Assembly: GCF_009755665.1 (NCBI RefSeq)
Contig: NZ_CP046622.1
Location: 2,976,001-3,040,000, forward strand
Reading direction: 5' to 3'
DNA length: 64,000 nt
DNA from: Variovorax paradoxus
Lineage (GTDB): Bacteria > Pseudomonadota > Gammaproteobacteria > Burkholderiales > Burkholderiaceae_C
In this document: positions 1-8,613 of the stretch, one piece after another
Layout of the letters: the number at the start of each line of letters is the position of its first letter
Numbering within the stretch: the stretch's first letter is position 1
Position numbers and translations under genes: made by a program
The notes under the pieces: generated by a model
The model's input: the letters and a program-made list of their open reading frames with translations, nothing else
What the model was told of the DNA's origin: nothing
The model's database searches: none

Positions 1-1952
1 TGAACGTCACCGTGGTGCACGTCATGCCCTGGCTCATGGAGCGCCAGCTGGACGACGTGGCCGGCAAGCTCTTGCAGAAGTCTTTGGAAGACCGGGGCCT
101 CGCGTTCCTCATCGGCGCCCAGACCCAGGAGCTGGTCGGAAACGACCAGGGCCGGGTGTCCGCCATCCGCTTCAAGGACGGCACCGAGGTGGCCGCCGAC
201 CTGATCGTCATGGCTGTCGGCATCCGCCCCAACACCGAGCTGGCCGAGAAGATGCGCCTGCACTGCAACCGCGGCATCGTGGTCAACGACACCATGCAGA
301 CCGTGACCGATGCGCGCATCTACTCGGTGGGCGAATGCGCCGCCCACCGCGGCATCGCCTACGGGCTGGTGGCCCCCCTCTTCGAGCAGGCCAAGGTCGC
401 GGCCAACCACCTGGCGCAGTTCGGCATCGGGCGCTACCTGGGCTCGCTCACCTCCACCAAGCTCAAGGTCACGGGCATCGATCTCTTCTCGGCCGGCGAG
501 TTCATGGGCGGCGAAGGCACCGAGGAGATCGTCATGAGCGACCCCTTCGGCGGGGTCTACAAGAAGCTGGTGATCAAGGACGACAAGCTGGTGGGCGCGT
601 GCCTGTACGGCGACACGGTGGACGGCAGCTGGTACTTCAAGCTCCTGCGCGACGGGCGCAGCGTGCACGACATCCGCGACAAGCTGATGTTCGGCGAGTC
701 CAACATCGGCGACACCGGCCACGAGGGCCACAACAAGGCCGCCAGCATGCCCGACGAGGCCGAGGTGTGCGGCTGCAACGGCGTGACCAAGGGCACCATC
801 TGCAAGGCGATCAAGGAAAAGGGCCTGTTCACGCTGGACGAGGTCAAGAAGCACACCAAGGCCAGCGCCAGCTGCGGCTCCTGCACCGGGCTGGTGGAGC
901 AGATCCTGATGTTCACCGCCGGCGGCGACTACTCGGCCACGCCCAAGAAGAAGGCGGTGTGCGGCTGCACCGATGCGAGCCACCAGGAGGTGCGCGACGC
1001 CATCCGCAAGGACCACCACCTGACGCACGACGCGGTGTACCGCCACCTGGGCTGGCGCACGCCCAACGGCTGCGCGACCTGCCGCCCGGCCATCAACTAC
1101 TACCTGATCAGCACCTGGCCCAAGGAGGCCAAGGACGATCCGCAGAGCCGCTTCATCAACGAGCGCAGCCACGCCAACATCCAGAAGGACGGCACCTATT
1201 CGGTGATTCCGCGCATGTGGGGCGGCCACACCACGCCGGATGAGCTGCGGCGCATCGCGGATGCGGCGGACAAGTACAAGATTCCCACCGTCAAGGTCAC
1301 GGGCGGCCAGCGCATCGATCTCTTGGGGGTGAAGAAGGAAGACCTGGAGGGGGTGTGGAAGGACATCGGCATGCCTTCGGGCTTTGCCTATGCCAAGAGC
1401 CTGCGCACGGTGAAAACCTGCGTGGGCAGCGAGTGGTGCCGCTTCGGCACGCAGGATTCCACCCAGATGGGCAAGGACCTGGAGCGGGCGCTGTGGGCGA
1501 TGTATTCGCCGCACAAGGTGAAGCTGGCGGTCTCGGGCTGCCCCCGCAACTGCGCGGAGGCCGGGATCAAGGACGTGGGGGTGATCGGGGTCGACTCCGG
1601 CTGGGAGCTGTACGTGGGCGGCAACGGCGGCATCAAGACGGAAGTGGCGCAGTTCTTGGTGAAGGTGAAGACGGCCGAGGAGGTGATGGAGTACTCGGGG
1701 GCGTTCTTGCAGCTGTACCGCGAGGAAGGCTGGTACCTGGAGCGCACGGTGCACTACATCGGGCGGGTGGGCCTGGACTATGTGAAGAAGAAGATCCTGG
1801 AGGACGAGGCCGGGCGCAAGGCGCTGTGGGAGCGGCTGCAGTTCGCGTTGGATGGGGAGCCGGATCCCTGGTTCGAGTCGAGCCAGGCGCAGGTGGATGT
1901 GCGGCAGTTCACGCCCGTGGCGGTGGTGGACGAAACAACGCAGGCAGCGTGA
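1..1952 (+). CDS. nirB: Nitrite reductase [NAD(P)H] large subunit, 5'-truncated by window edge
   Basis: This is the C-terminal ~650 residues of the assimilatory siroheme nitrite reductase, which reduces nitrite to ammonium in the cytoplasm. The frame is open from base 3, so the gene starts outside the window; the first in-window start codon (GTG at 12) is internal. Counting from that GTG, the fragment holds the end of the FAD/NAD(P)H domain, two BFD-like [2Fe-2S] domains (CGC...CGSC near residues 251-295 and CGC...CATC near 315-360), and then the nitrite/sulfite reductase halves. The siroheme/4Fe-4S cysteines are visible as CVGSEWC (near 469) and CPRNC (near 509). nirD starts 17 bp downstream, so both subunits are co-transcribed. 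The identification is firm. Confidence 0.97.
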   Translation, partial: NVTVVHVMPWLMERQLDDVAGKLLQKSLEDRGLAFLIGAQTQELVGNDQGRVSAIRFKDGTEVAADLIVMAVGIRPNTELAEKMRLHCNRGIVVNDTMQTVTDARIYSVGECAAHRGIAYGLVAPLFEQAKVAANHLAQFGIGRYLGSLTSTKLKVTGIDLFSAGEFMGGEGTEEIVMSDPFGGVYKKLVIKDDKLVGACLYGDTVDGSWYFKLLRDGRSVHDIRDKLMFGESNIGDTGHEGHNKAASMPDEAEVCGCNGVTKGTICKAIKEKGLFTLDEVKKHTKASASCGSCTGLVEQILMFTAGGDYSATPKKKAVCGCTDASHQEVRDAIRKDHHLTHDAVYRHLGWRTPNGCATCRPAINYYLISTWPKEAKDDPQSRFINERSHANIQKDGTYSVIPRMWGGHTTPDELRRIADAADKYKIPTVKVTGGQRIDLLGVKKEDLEGVWKDIGMPSGFAYAKSLRTVKTCVGSEWCRFGTQDSTQMGKDLERALWAMYSPHKVKLAVSGCPRNCAEAGIKDVGVIGVDSGWELYVGGNGGIKTEVAQFLVKVKTAEEVMEYSGAFLQLYREEGWYLERTVHYIGRVGLDYVKKKILEDEAGRKALWERLQFALDGEPDPWFESSQAQVDVRQFTPVAVVDETTQAA

Positions 1953-1969
1953 ATGAAGGAGCAACAGCC

Positions 1970-2380
1970 ATGAACGACAACAACGAATGGAAAGTGATCT
2001 GCCGCGTCGAGGACATCCCGGTGCTGGGCGCGCGCCGAGTGGCGCGCCCGGTGGGCGTGGACGTGGCGGTGTTCCGCAATGCGGAGGACCAGGTGTTCGC
2101 GCTGCTGGACCGCTGCCCGCACAAGGGCGGGCCGCTCTCCCAGGGCATCGTGTTCGGCACCAGCGTGGCCTGCCCGCTGCACAACTGGGCCATCGGCCTG
2201 GACGACGGGTGCGCCAAGTCGCCCGATGAAGGATGCACGCCGAAGTTTGCCGTGAAGGTTGCCGAGGGCGTGGTGCACCTGGATTCGAACGAGCTTGCCA
2301 CGCATGCGGTGGAGCTCGAGCGACCGGTCGCGGGGCCGGCCAACCGCGCCTGCCTTCAAACCGAAGACTCCGCAGCCTGA
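1970..2380 (+). CDS. nirD: Nitrite reductase [NAD(P)H] small subunit
   Basis: A 136-residue Rieske-fold small subunit that partners the NirB protein encoded just upstream. The Rieske-type spacing is visible: CPHKG near residue 46 and CPLHNW near residue 65, so this copy keeps the cysteine/histidine pattern that many NirD proteins have lost. ATG at 1970 is preceded by GAAGGAG (about 8 nt away), which supports the start. It sits between nirB and cobA with short spacers, as a nirBD-cobA operon. Confidence 0.95.
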   Translation: MNDNNEWKVICRVEDIPVLGARRVARPVGVDVAVFRNAEDQVFALLDRCPHKGGPLSQGIVFGTSVACPLHNWAIGLDDGCAKSPDEGCTPKFAVKVAEGVVHLDSNELATHAVELERPVAGPANRACLQTEDSAA

Positions 2381-2393
2381 CGCGAAGAACGAC

Positions 2394-3224
2394 ATGAGCC
2401 TCACTCTCACGTCTTCGTCGCGCAGCGACGACCGCAACCCAGGCATGCCCCCCGTGCATGGCCGTTGCACGCTCGTCGGCGCCGGCCCGGGCGACCCCGA
2501 ACTGCTCACGATCAAGGCGCTCAAGGCCATCCAGTCGGCCACCGTGCTGCTTGTCGACGACCTGGTGAGCGACGAGATCGTTGCCATGGCGCAGCCCGGT
2601 GCACGCGTGATCCACGTCGGCAAGCGCGGCGGCTGCAAGAGCACGCCGCAAAGCTTCATCGAGCGGCTCATGATCATGGCCGTGCGCGAAGGCGAGCACG
2701 TGGTGCGCCTCAAGGGCGGCGACCCCTTCATCTTCGGCCGCGGCGGCGAAGAGGTCGAGCACCTTGCGCAGGCCGGCATCCAGGTCGAGGTGGTGAACGG
2801 CATCACCTCGGGCCTGGCCGGGCTGACCTCGCTCGGCGTGCCGCTGACGCACCGCGACCATGCGCAGGGCGTCGTCTTCGTCACGGGCCACGCAAAGCCT
2901 GGTTCGCCGGGCACCGACTGGCACGCGCTGGCGGCCACCGCGCATGCCGCGCGGCTGACGCTGGTCATCTACATGGGTGTGTCGGGCGCGGGCCGCATCC
3001 AGAACGAACTGCTGAGCGGCCTGCCGCCTTCGACGCCCATCGTCGTGGTCCAGAGCGCCAGCCTGCCGACCCAGCGGCATGCGGTGGGAACACTCGCGAC
3101 GCTGGAGCAGACCATTGCCGACAACGGCCTGTGCAGCCCTTCGATCATCGTGGTCGGCGACGTCCTTCAAGGACTGGCCGCCGCGGCGTCTTCCGCGCAT
3201 CTTGCCCTGGAGAAGGCGGCCTGA
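2394..3224 (+). CDS. cobA: Uroporphyrinogen-III C-methyltransferase (SUMT type)
   Basis: A 276-residue single-domain SAM-dependent methyltransferase. It converts uroporphyrinogen III to precorrin-2, the first step toward siroheme, the prosthetic group of NirB. Family signatures are present: GAGPGDPELLT near residue 28, LKGGDPFIFGRGGEE near residues 105-119 and GITSGLAG near residue 137. It lacks the dehydrogenase/ferrochelatase half of CysG, so siroheme completion must rely on another gene. ATG at 2394 lies 13 bp after the nirD stop. An upstream in-frame start would run into nirD and is not preferred. Confidence 0.95.
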   Translation: MSLTLTSSSRSDDRNPGMPPVHGRCTLVGAGPGDPELLTIKALKAIQSATVLLVDDLVSDEIVAMAQPGARVIHVGKRGGCKSTPQSFIERLMIMAVREGEHVVRLKGGDPFIFGRGGEEVEHLAQAGIQVEVVNGITSGLAGLTSLGVPLTHRDHAQGVVFVTGHAKPGSPGTDWHALAATAHAARLTLVIYMGVSGAGRIQNELLSGLPPSTPIVVVQSASLPTQRHAVGTLATLEQTIADNGLCSPSIIVVGDVLQGLAAAASSAHLALEKAA

Positions 3225-3295
3225 GGCTGCGGCTTCCCCGCGCCTCTCCTTTCCATTTTTTTCTTTCGGCTTTTTCTTCAAACCAAAGCAACGCC

Positions 3296-4108
3296 ATGGC
3301 CTATTTGCAGCCTTCCGAATTCGTCACCAAGATGGTGGACGCCGGTGAATCCAAGATCTTCATGTCCACGCGGGACACGCTCATCCGCTCTTTCATGGCG
3401 GGCGCAATCCTGGCACTGGCGGCTGTGTTCGCGGTCACCATCAACGTGCAGACCGGCTACTCGATCATCGGAGCCATTTTGTTTCCGGTGGGCTTCTGCA
3501 TTCTTTACCTGCTCGGCTTCGACCTGCTGACGGGCGTGTTCGTGCTGACGCCGCTCGCGCTCATCGACAAGCGCCCCGGCGTGACCATCGGCGGCGTGCT
3601 GCGCAATTGGGGGCTGGTGTTCGTCGGCAACTTTCTCGGCGCGTTCACCGTGGCCGTGCTGATGGCCATCGTCTTTACCTTCGGCTTCACGAGCCCGCCC
3701 GACAAGGTCGGCCAGGTGATCGCCACCATCGGCGAGGCGCGCACGGTGGGCTATTCCAACCACGGCGCCGCCGGCATGCTGACGCTTTTCGTGCGCGGCA
3801 TGCTGTGCAACTGGATGGTGTCGACCGGTGTCGTGGGCGCAATGATCTCGACCTCGGTCACGGGCAAGGTGCTTGCCATGTGGATGCCGATCATGGTGTT
3901 CTTCTTCATGGTGTTCGAACACTCGGTCGTCAACATGTTCCTGTTCCCGTCGGCACTGCTCATGGGCGGCAACTTCTCGATCATGGACTACATCATCTGG
4001 AACGAGATCCCCACGGTGCTGGGCAATCTCATTGGCGGCTTGTCGTTCACCGGCCTCACGTTGTACGCCACACACGTGAAAACGGGCCCCAAGCGCGTGG
4101 TCCGCTAA
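3296..4108 (+). CDS. Formate/nitrite transporter (FNT) family channel, NirC-like
   Basis: A 270-residue hydrophobic protein with about six membrane segments, the length and topology of FNT channels. It probably moves nitrite (or formate) across the inner membrane. Visible features are the amphipathic N-terminus, GFDLLTG and MLCNWMV in the half-helix loops typical of FNT pores, and a MVFEHSVVNM stretch near residue 205 with the histidine used for proton relay in the family. The 71-bp spacer after cobA has no clear ribosome-binding site; the ATG at 3296 is the first in-frame ATG matching the family N-terminus. The setting behind nirBD-cobA argues for nitrite uptake, but formate cannot be excluded. 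Confidence 0.88.
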   Translation: MAYLQPSEFVTKMVDAGESKIFMSTRDTLIRSFMAGAILALAAVFAVTINVQTGYSIIGAILFPVGFCILYLLGFDLLTGVFVLTPLALIDKRPGVTIGGVLRNWGLVFVGNFLGAFTVAVLMAIVFTFGFTSPPDKVGQVIATIGEARTVGYSNHGAAGMLTLFVRGMLCNWMVSTGVVGAMISTSVTGKVLAMWMPIMVFFFMVFEHSVVNMFLFPSALLMGGNFSIMDYIIWNEIPTVLGNLIGGLSFTGLTLYATHVKTGPKRVVR

Positions 4109-4138
4109 ACACGGCCCAGCCGCTCGCCGCCGGTGACG

Positions 4139-5872
4139 ATGCGCTCCGCATTCGCGGTCTCGATCGGCCAGTACTCCGACAAGGGGCGCAAGGAAACCAA
4201 CCAGGATTTCCACGGCGCCGCCCTGCCGGAGGGACAAGTCCGCAGTGCCAAGGGCGTGGCAATTGCCATTGCCGACGGCATCAGCAGCAGCGACGTGAGC
4301 CACGTGGCCAGCGAGTCGGCGGTCAGGAGCTTTCTGACCGACTACTACTGCACCCCGGACGCATGGAGCGTGAGCCGCTCGGCCCAGCGCGTGCTCACGG
4401 CCGCCAACGCGTGGCTGCATGCGCAAACGCAGAACGGCGGCGGCCGCTTCGACAAGGACCGCGGCTACGTCTGCACCTTCAGCGCGCTGGTCGTCAGGTC
4501 GACCACCGCGCACATCTTTCATGTGGGCGACACACGCGTCTACCGCTGGCATGCAGAAGCACTCGAGCAGCTGACCGAAGACCACCGCGTGTCGGTGGGC
4601 GGCGGACAAAGCTACCTTGGCCGCGCACTGGGCGTGGGGCCGCATGTGGAGATCGACTACCGCGCCGTTCCCGTCGAGCAAGGCGATGTCTTCCTGCTGA
4701 CATCGGACGGCGTTCACGAGCACATCGACACCGCGGCCATCAAGGCCGCACTGGATGCGAACCCCACCGACCTGGACGCCGCGGCTCGCAGCATTGCGGA
4801 AGTAGCCTACGCCCGCGGCAGCCCGGACAACCTGACGGTGCAGATCGTCAGGATCGACGCCCTGCCCGATGGCGACGTCAACGAACTGCACGCACAACGC
4901 GCCGCGCTGCAGCTGCCGCCGCTGCTGGAGGCGCGCATGCGCTTCGACGGCTACACCATCGTGCGCGACCTGCACCACAGCCATCGCAGCCACATCTACC
5001 TGGCGACCGACGACGACACGGGCCAGCGCGTGGTGCTCAAGACTCCCTCGGTCGACCTGCAGAACGATGAGGCGCATCTGGACCGCTTTCTGCTCGAAGA
5101 ATGGGTGGCGCGGCGCATCGACAGCGCGCACGTGCTCAAGCCGCACGCCACCCATCGCAAGCGGAACTACCTCTACGTTGCGATGGAGTTCGTCGAGGGG
5201 CAGACGCTGGCGCAGTGGATGGTCGACAACCCGCGGCCGAGCCTCGAATCGGTGCGCGGCATCGTCGACCAGCTCGCGAAAGGCCTGCAGGCTTTTCACC
5301 GCCTCGAAATGCTGCACCAGGACCTGCGGCCCGAGAACATCATGATCGACCGCACGGGCACGGTGCGCATCATCGACTTCGGCTCCACCTGGGTGGCCGG
5401 CCTGGACGACAGCACGCTGGCCGCGCCTGACCAGATACTGGGGACGGTGCAGTACACGGCGCCCGAATACTTTGTGGGCGAAGGTGGGTCGGCAAGATCG
5501 GACCTGTTCTCGCTGGCCGTGATCGTCTACCAGATGCTGACCGGACGGCTGCCCTACGGGGCGGAGGCTGCACGAATTCGCACGCGGGCAGACCAGCGCA
5601 ATCTGCAGTACAGGTCCGCGCTGGACGCGCAGCGGGCCATTCCGGCCTGGATCGACGAAGTGCTGCGAAAGGCGCTCAACCCCAACCCGCTCAAGCGCTA
5701 CGAGGTGCTTTCAGAGTTTGTGCAAGACCTGCGGCAACCCCGCCCGGATTTCTTGAACAGCCGTGGCACGCCGCTCGTCGAAAAGAACCCGGTGATCTTC
5801 TGGAAATGCACGACCTTGCTGCTGGGCATTGCGGTGGTCGTGCTGCTTGGCTTGCTCAGCCAGCGGGGCTGA
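4139..5872 (+). CDS. Bifunctional PP2C-type phosphatase / Ser-Thr protein kinase, C-terminally membrane-anchored
   Basis: A 577-residue fusion. Residues 1-240 form a PP2C phosphatase domain with the metal-binding steps intact: NQD (21-23), IADGISS, GDTRVY (130-135), TSDG (189-191) and SPDN (228-231). Residues 265-535 form a Hanks-type kinase with VVLK (Lys301), HQDLRPEN (Asp395, Asn400), DFG (413-415) and APE (441-443). The glycine-rich loop is not recognisable. Residues ~555-573 form one hydrophobic helix at the extreme C-terminus, so both domains face the cytoplasm. A kinase gene beside nirB/nasA is also known in Pseudomonas aeruginosa, suggesting a role in nitrate/nitrite assimilation. GTG at 4133 is an alternative start. 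The last 17 bp overlap the end of the convergent histidine kinase gene. Confidence 0.92.
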   Translation: MRSAFAVSIGQYSDKGRKETNQDFHGAALPEGQVRSAKGVAIAIADGISSSDVSHVASESAVRSFLTDYYCTPDAWSVSRSAQRVLTAANAWLHAQTQNGGGRFDKDRGYVCTFSALVVRSTTAHIFHVGDTRVYRWHAEALEQLTEDHRVSVGGGQSYLGRALGVGPHVEIDYRAVPVEQGDVFLLTSDGVHEHIDTAAIKAALDANPTDLDAAARSIAEVAYARGSPDNLTVQIVRIDALPDGDVNELHAQRAALQLPPLLEARMRFDGYTIVRDLHHSHRSHIYLATDDDTGQRVVLKTPSVDLQNDEAHLDRFLLEEWVARRIDSAHVLKPHATHRKRNYLYVAMEFVEGQTLAQWMVDNPRPSLESVRGIVDQLAKGLQAFHRLEMLHQDLRPENIMIDRTGTVRIIDFGSTWVAGLDDSTLAAPDQILGTVQYTAPEYFVGEGGSARSDLFSLAVIVYQMLTGRLPYGAEAARIRTRADQRNLQYRSALDAQRAIPAWIDEVLRKALNPNPLKRYEVLSEFVQDLRQPRPDFLNSRGTPLVEKNPVIFWKCTTLLLGIAVVVLLGLLSQRG

Positions 5873-7001
5873 GCGTCGATTCTCCAGACATGGGCAAGGT
5901 GGCGACGAAGGTTGTCCCTTCTGCGTTGCTTGACTCCACCGCTACCTGCCCGCCATGGGCCTTCGCAATCCCCATGATGATGAACAGCCCGAGGCCCACG
6001 CTTCTGCCGGTGCTGGCTGGCGATCCGCGGACCATCGGTTGGAACAAGGCCGAAATGAGTTCGCTCGGAATGGCAGGACCCCAGTTGTGCACCGAAACCT
6101 CGACGCGCTCAGGACTCACTGATGTTTTGATGGTGACTTCCCTGTGCGGGTCACCATAGGTCACCGCGTTTGCCACCAGATTGCCGACGAGTTGTGCGAC
6201 TCGATCCGGATCGGCCCGACACGCCCCGCGGCCTTCGGTTTCGTGGCGCAACGTCCGATCAGGAAAGGACAAGGCGAGTTCGGCCACGCTCTGGGCGACC
6301 ACCTCGTGCAGGTCGACCGGCTGGGGGTTGATCGCAATGCCTTTTCCCACACGCGCGACGGTGAAGTCCAGCAAGTCCGACACCAGGCGATTCGCGCGGT
6401 CCACCGACTGCGCCATTCGCGACAGCACCCGTGCCTGGTTGTCGGTGGGTGCATGCTTGAAGAGAACCTGGATACCTGTGTGAACGGCGGACAACGGGTT
6501 GCGCAGATCGTGGCTCACGATCCCGATCATCTGCTCCGCAAAAAGCGCCCGGTCTTTCGTTTCGGCCTGAAGGCGCTCCACTTCCGCAATATGTGCCTCG
6601 AGTTTTTTCCGAGACAGAAGCAACTCCTGTTCGTACTTGTCGCGGTCTCGTGCCACGAACAGGGCCACTTCCTGGGTGTGATCCGGCCCGTGCCCGTGAC
6701 GAACGGCATTGAGAACCATGGGCAGGGTGCTTCCATTCCGGTGCCGGACGTCGAGCTTCAACTCCGAGATCGAGCCTTGCATTTCCAGCAAGGGCGCCCA
6801 ATGGGTTTGGTGAAAGATGCGGGCGCCCATGGTCAACAGGTCCTGCAGCCGCTTCTTGCCCACCAGATCTGCCTTGTCATAGCCCAACCAGGCGCAGAAC
6901 GGCTTGTTGACGCGCAAGAAGACGCCCTTTGCGTCTGTCTCGACCAGCCCGCAGGGAACACCGTCGAGCAGCATCTCATCGGCGGGCCGCAGCGCTGTCA
7001 T
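5856..7001 (-). CDS. PAS-domain sensor histidine kinase
   Basis: A 381-residue soluble kinase with no membrane helix. Residues ~8-120 form a PAS fold; a coiled linker spans ~120-155; the HisKA box has SHDLRNP (His164); the HATPase has an N box (GNLVANAV) and a G2 box (VGLGLF). The G1 box is atypical (HNWGPAIP in place of DNGxGI), which may affect nucleotide binding. No response regulator is adjacent, so it is an orphan kinase. The ATG at 7001 starts 8 bp after the stop of the RsbQ-like gene, implying co-transcription. The pairing recalls Bacillus RsbQ-RsbP, where the PAS protein is a phosphatase rather than a kinase. Confidence 0.9.
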   Translation of the reverse strand: MTALRPADEMLLDGVPCGLVETDAKGVFLRVNKPFCAWLGYDKADLVGKKRLQDLLTMGARIFHQTHWAPLLEMQGSISELKLDVRHRNGSTLPMVLNAVRHGHGPDHTQEVALFVARDRDKYEQELLLSRKKLEAHIAEVERLQAETKDRALFAEQMIGIVSHDLRNPLSAVHTGIQVLFKHAPTDNQARVLSRMAQSVDRANRLVSDLLDFTVARVGKGIAINPQPVDLHEVVAQSVAELALSFPDRTLRHETEGRGACRADPDRVAQLVGNLVANAVTYGDPHREVTIKTSVSPERVEVSVHNWGPAIPSELISALFQPMVRGSPASTGRSVGLGLFIIMGIAKAHGGQVAVESSNAEGTTFVATLPMSGESTLSPAG

Positions 7002-7009
7002 GAGCAGGC

Positions 7010-7819
7010 CTAGTAACCGCGCTGCGAGAGAAACGATGCGATCGCGTCGTTGCTGGCGCTCGGCTGGCTCAAATGCGGACAGTGCCCGACGTTGTCGATG
7101 ATCGTCAGAACACTGTCGGGCATGACCTTGTGCATGTATTCGCCGACGGCCACGGGAGCAATCAGGTCGTCGTCGCACTGGAGGATCAGCGAAGGCGTTC
7201 GCAGTTCGGCAATGGCGTCTCGGTGGTCCGACAGGAAGGTGACGCGCGCGAAGTGCTTCGCGATCTCCGGGTCGGTGCGGCAGAAACTGTTGGTCAGCTC
7301 GACGCCGAGTTCGGGTTGCTCCGGCGCACCCATGATTGCCGGCGCCATCGTGCTGGACCATCCGAGATAGTTGCTCTCGAGGGTGTGCAGCAACGAGTCG
7401 ATGTCGGCGCGCTCGAACCCTCCGACATAGTCGCCATCATTGATGTAACAGGGCGACGGCCCGACCATCACGTGCGCCGCAATGAGGCCGGGACTGGCAA
7501 GGTCCGCCAGAACGCCGATCATCGCGCTGACCGAATGCCCCACGAAGATGGCCGGGCCTTCCCCATAGGCCTTCACGATTTCGATCACATCCGCGGCATG
7601 GCCGTCCAGTGACGCGTACTTGCCCGGATCGAATGCCTTGAGATCGGAGCCGCCACTGCCGACGAGGTCGAAAAGCACTGTCCGGTACTTCTTGCGGTAC
7701 TCGGGTTCCAGAAGGCGCCACATGTTCTGGTCGCAGCCGAAACCATGCGCGAAAAACAGCGTGGCGGGGCCGCTGCCGGCCACATGGACATTATTGCGAT
7801 GTTGCAGTTGGTCGGTCAT
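7010..7819 (-). CDS. RsbQ/KAI2-like alpha/beta-hydrolase
   Basis: A 269-residue hydrolase, the same length as Bacillus RsbQ. The catalytic triad is visible: Ser96 in GHSVSAM, Asp218 in QCDDDLIAP and His246 in NVGHCPHLS. The oxyanion region (AHGFGCDQNMW) and the IAP...GEYMH and GHCPH signatures place it in the RsbQ / D14 / KAI2 clade rather than among general esterases. In Bacillus the RsbQ enzyme supplies a signal to the PAS domain of RsbP. Here the next gene of the operon encodes a PAS histidine kinase, so a similar hydrolase-to-PAS signal route is inferred. ATG at 7819 matches the family start; upstream in-frame codons lack family resemblance. Confidence 0.92.
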   Translation of the reverse strand: MTDQLQHRNNVHVAGSGPATLFFAHGFGCDQNMWRLLEPEYRKKYRTVLFDLVGSGGSDLKAFDPGKYASLDGHAADVIEIVKAYGEGPAIFVGHSVSAMIGVLADLASPGLIAAHVMVGPSPCYINDGDYVGGFERADIDSLLHTLESNYLGWSSTMAPAIMGAPEQPELGVELTNSFCRTDPEIAKHFARVTFLSDHRDAIAELRTPSLILQCDDDLIAPVAVGEYMHKVMPDSVLTIIDNVGHCPHLSQPSASNDAIASFLSQRGY

Positions 7820-8014
7820 GTCTTGTCGTGTCTTTTGGAGCTCGGTAGTTTCGCAGGCGGAGCGAAGTATGCCCTCCCAAATCGGTCGGAAAGACCCGGC
7901 TGGCAAGCCTCCTACGCAATCCGTCAGCCCAGCCGTACGACCTTCCGATCGCGCCCGGCTAGATTTGCCCGCAGGCGCTGGCGGGCCGCTGACTTTTTCA
8001 CTTTTTAAGCCAAC

Positions 8015-8536
8015 ATGTTAAGAACGATCCTGGGAGTTGCGGCAAGCCCTTTGGTGGCAATCGCCCTCTTCTGCGCTGGCATCTTCGCAGCGGCAATGCA
8101 CCTGTTTGCCCTGCCGGCGCTGTATCTGTGGGAGCGCTATCTGGAGCAAAGACCTCTGCCTGGCAAACGAGATCGCGCGGCGCACCGTCCTTCAAACGGT
8201 TCCTCCGCACGCCTGCAGGCCGCCGCTCCCAAACTGGCGCACGATTTCTGGAACTCCGGGTCAACAACCATGACAGACGACAGCACACCCATTTCCGACG
8301 GGCATTCTCTTGAATACCGCGGATTCCGCTTTGAGCTTCGCGCGGAGCCCGTGCGCGGCGGCTATCAACCCATCGTTGTTGTTGTCCGCACGCCTGCGGA
8401 TGAAGAAGAGACACAACTGCCCAACGACACGGAAGAGATCGTGTATGGGACAGAGGCTGAGGCAACCCGGCATGGAGAGCAGCAGGCGATACGCTGGGTG
8501 CATGACCGGACGGGCGACGCGCAAGCGCAGTTCTGA
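8015..8536 (+). CDS. Hypothetical protein, possible N-terminal membrane anchor
   Basis: A 173-residue frame that I do not recognise. Residues 2-40 are strongly hydrophobic (one or two membrane segments), followed by a basic, low-complexity linker (about 45-80) and a C-terminal acidic region (about 88-173) containing FRFELR and VVVRTPADEEE. A second plausible start, ATG at 8270, would give an 89-residue soluble protein beginning MTDDSTP. The change of composition near residue 80 could mean that only this shorter gene is real. It is flanked by the hydrolase/kinase unit and the giant autotransporter, both on the opposite strand. Confidence 0.5.
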   Translation: MLRTILGVAASPLVAIALFCAGIFAAAMHLFALPALYLWERYLEQRPLPGKRDRAAHRPSNGSSARLQAAAPKLAHDFWNSGSTTMTDDSTPISDGHSLEYRGFRFELRAEPVRGGYQPIVVVVRTPADEEETQLPNDTEEIVYGTEAEATRHGEQQAIRWVHDRTGDAQAQF

Positions 8537-8613
8537 GGCGCAACAAATAGAACATCGCCAGGGAGCGCAAGTGCCGGCCGCGAGGCGCGGCCGAGCAGCT
8601 TGCGTGTCCGCTC

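Noticed and set aside
3225..3295. T-rich stretch as a rho-independent terminator after cobA
   Set aside because: No stable stem precedes the T-rich run on the + strand.
2465..4108. 547-codon frame running from cobA into the FNT gene
   Set aside because: The first ~277 codons are out of frame with cobA and have shadow composition; the gene begins at 3296.
3278..5317. 679-codon minus-strand frame over the FNT and kinase genes
   Set aside because: His/Arg/Val-rich antisense shadow of two well-identified genes.
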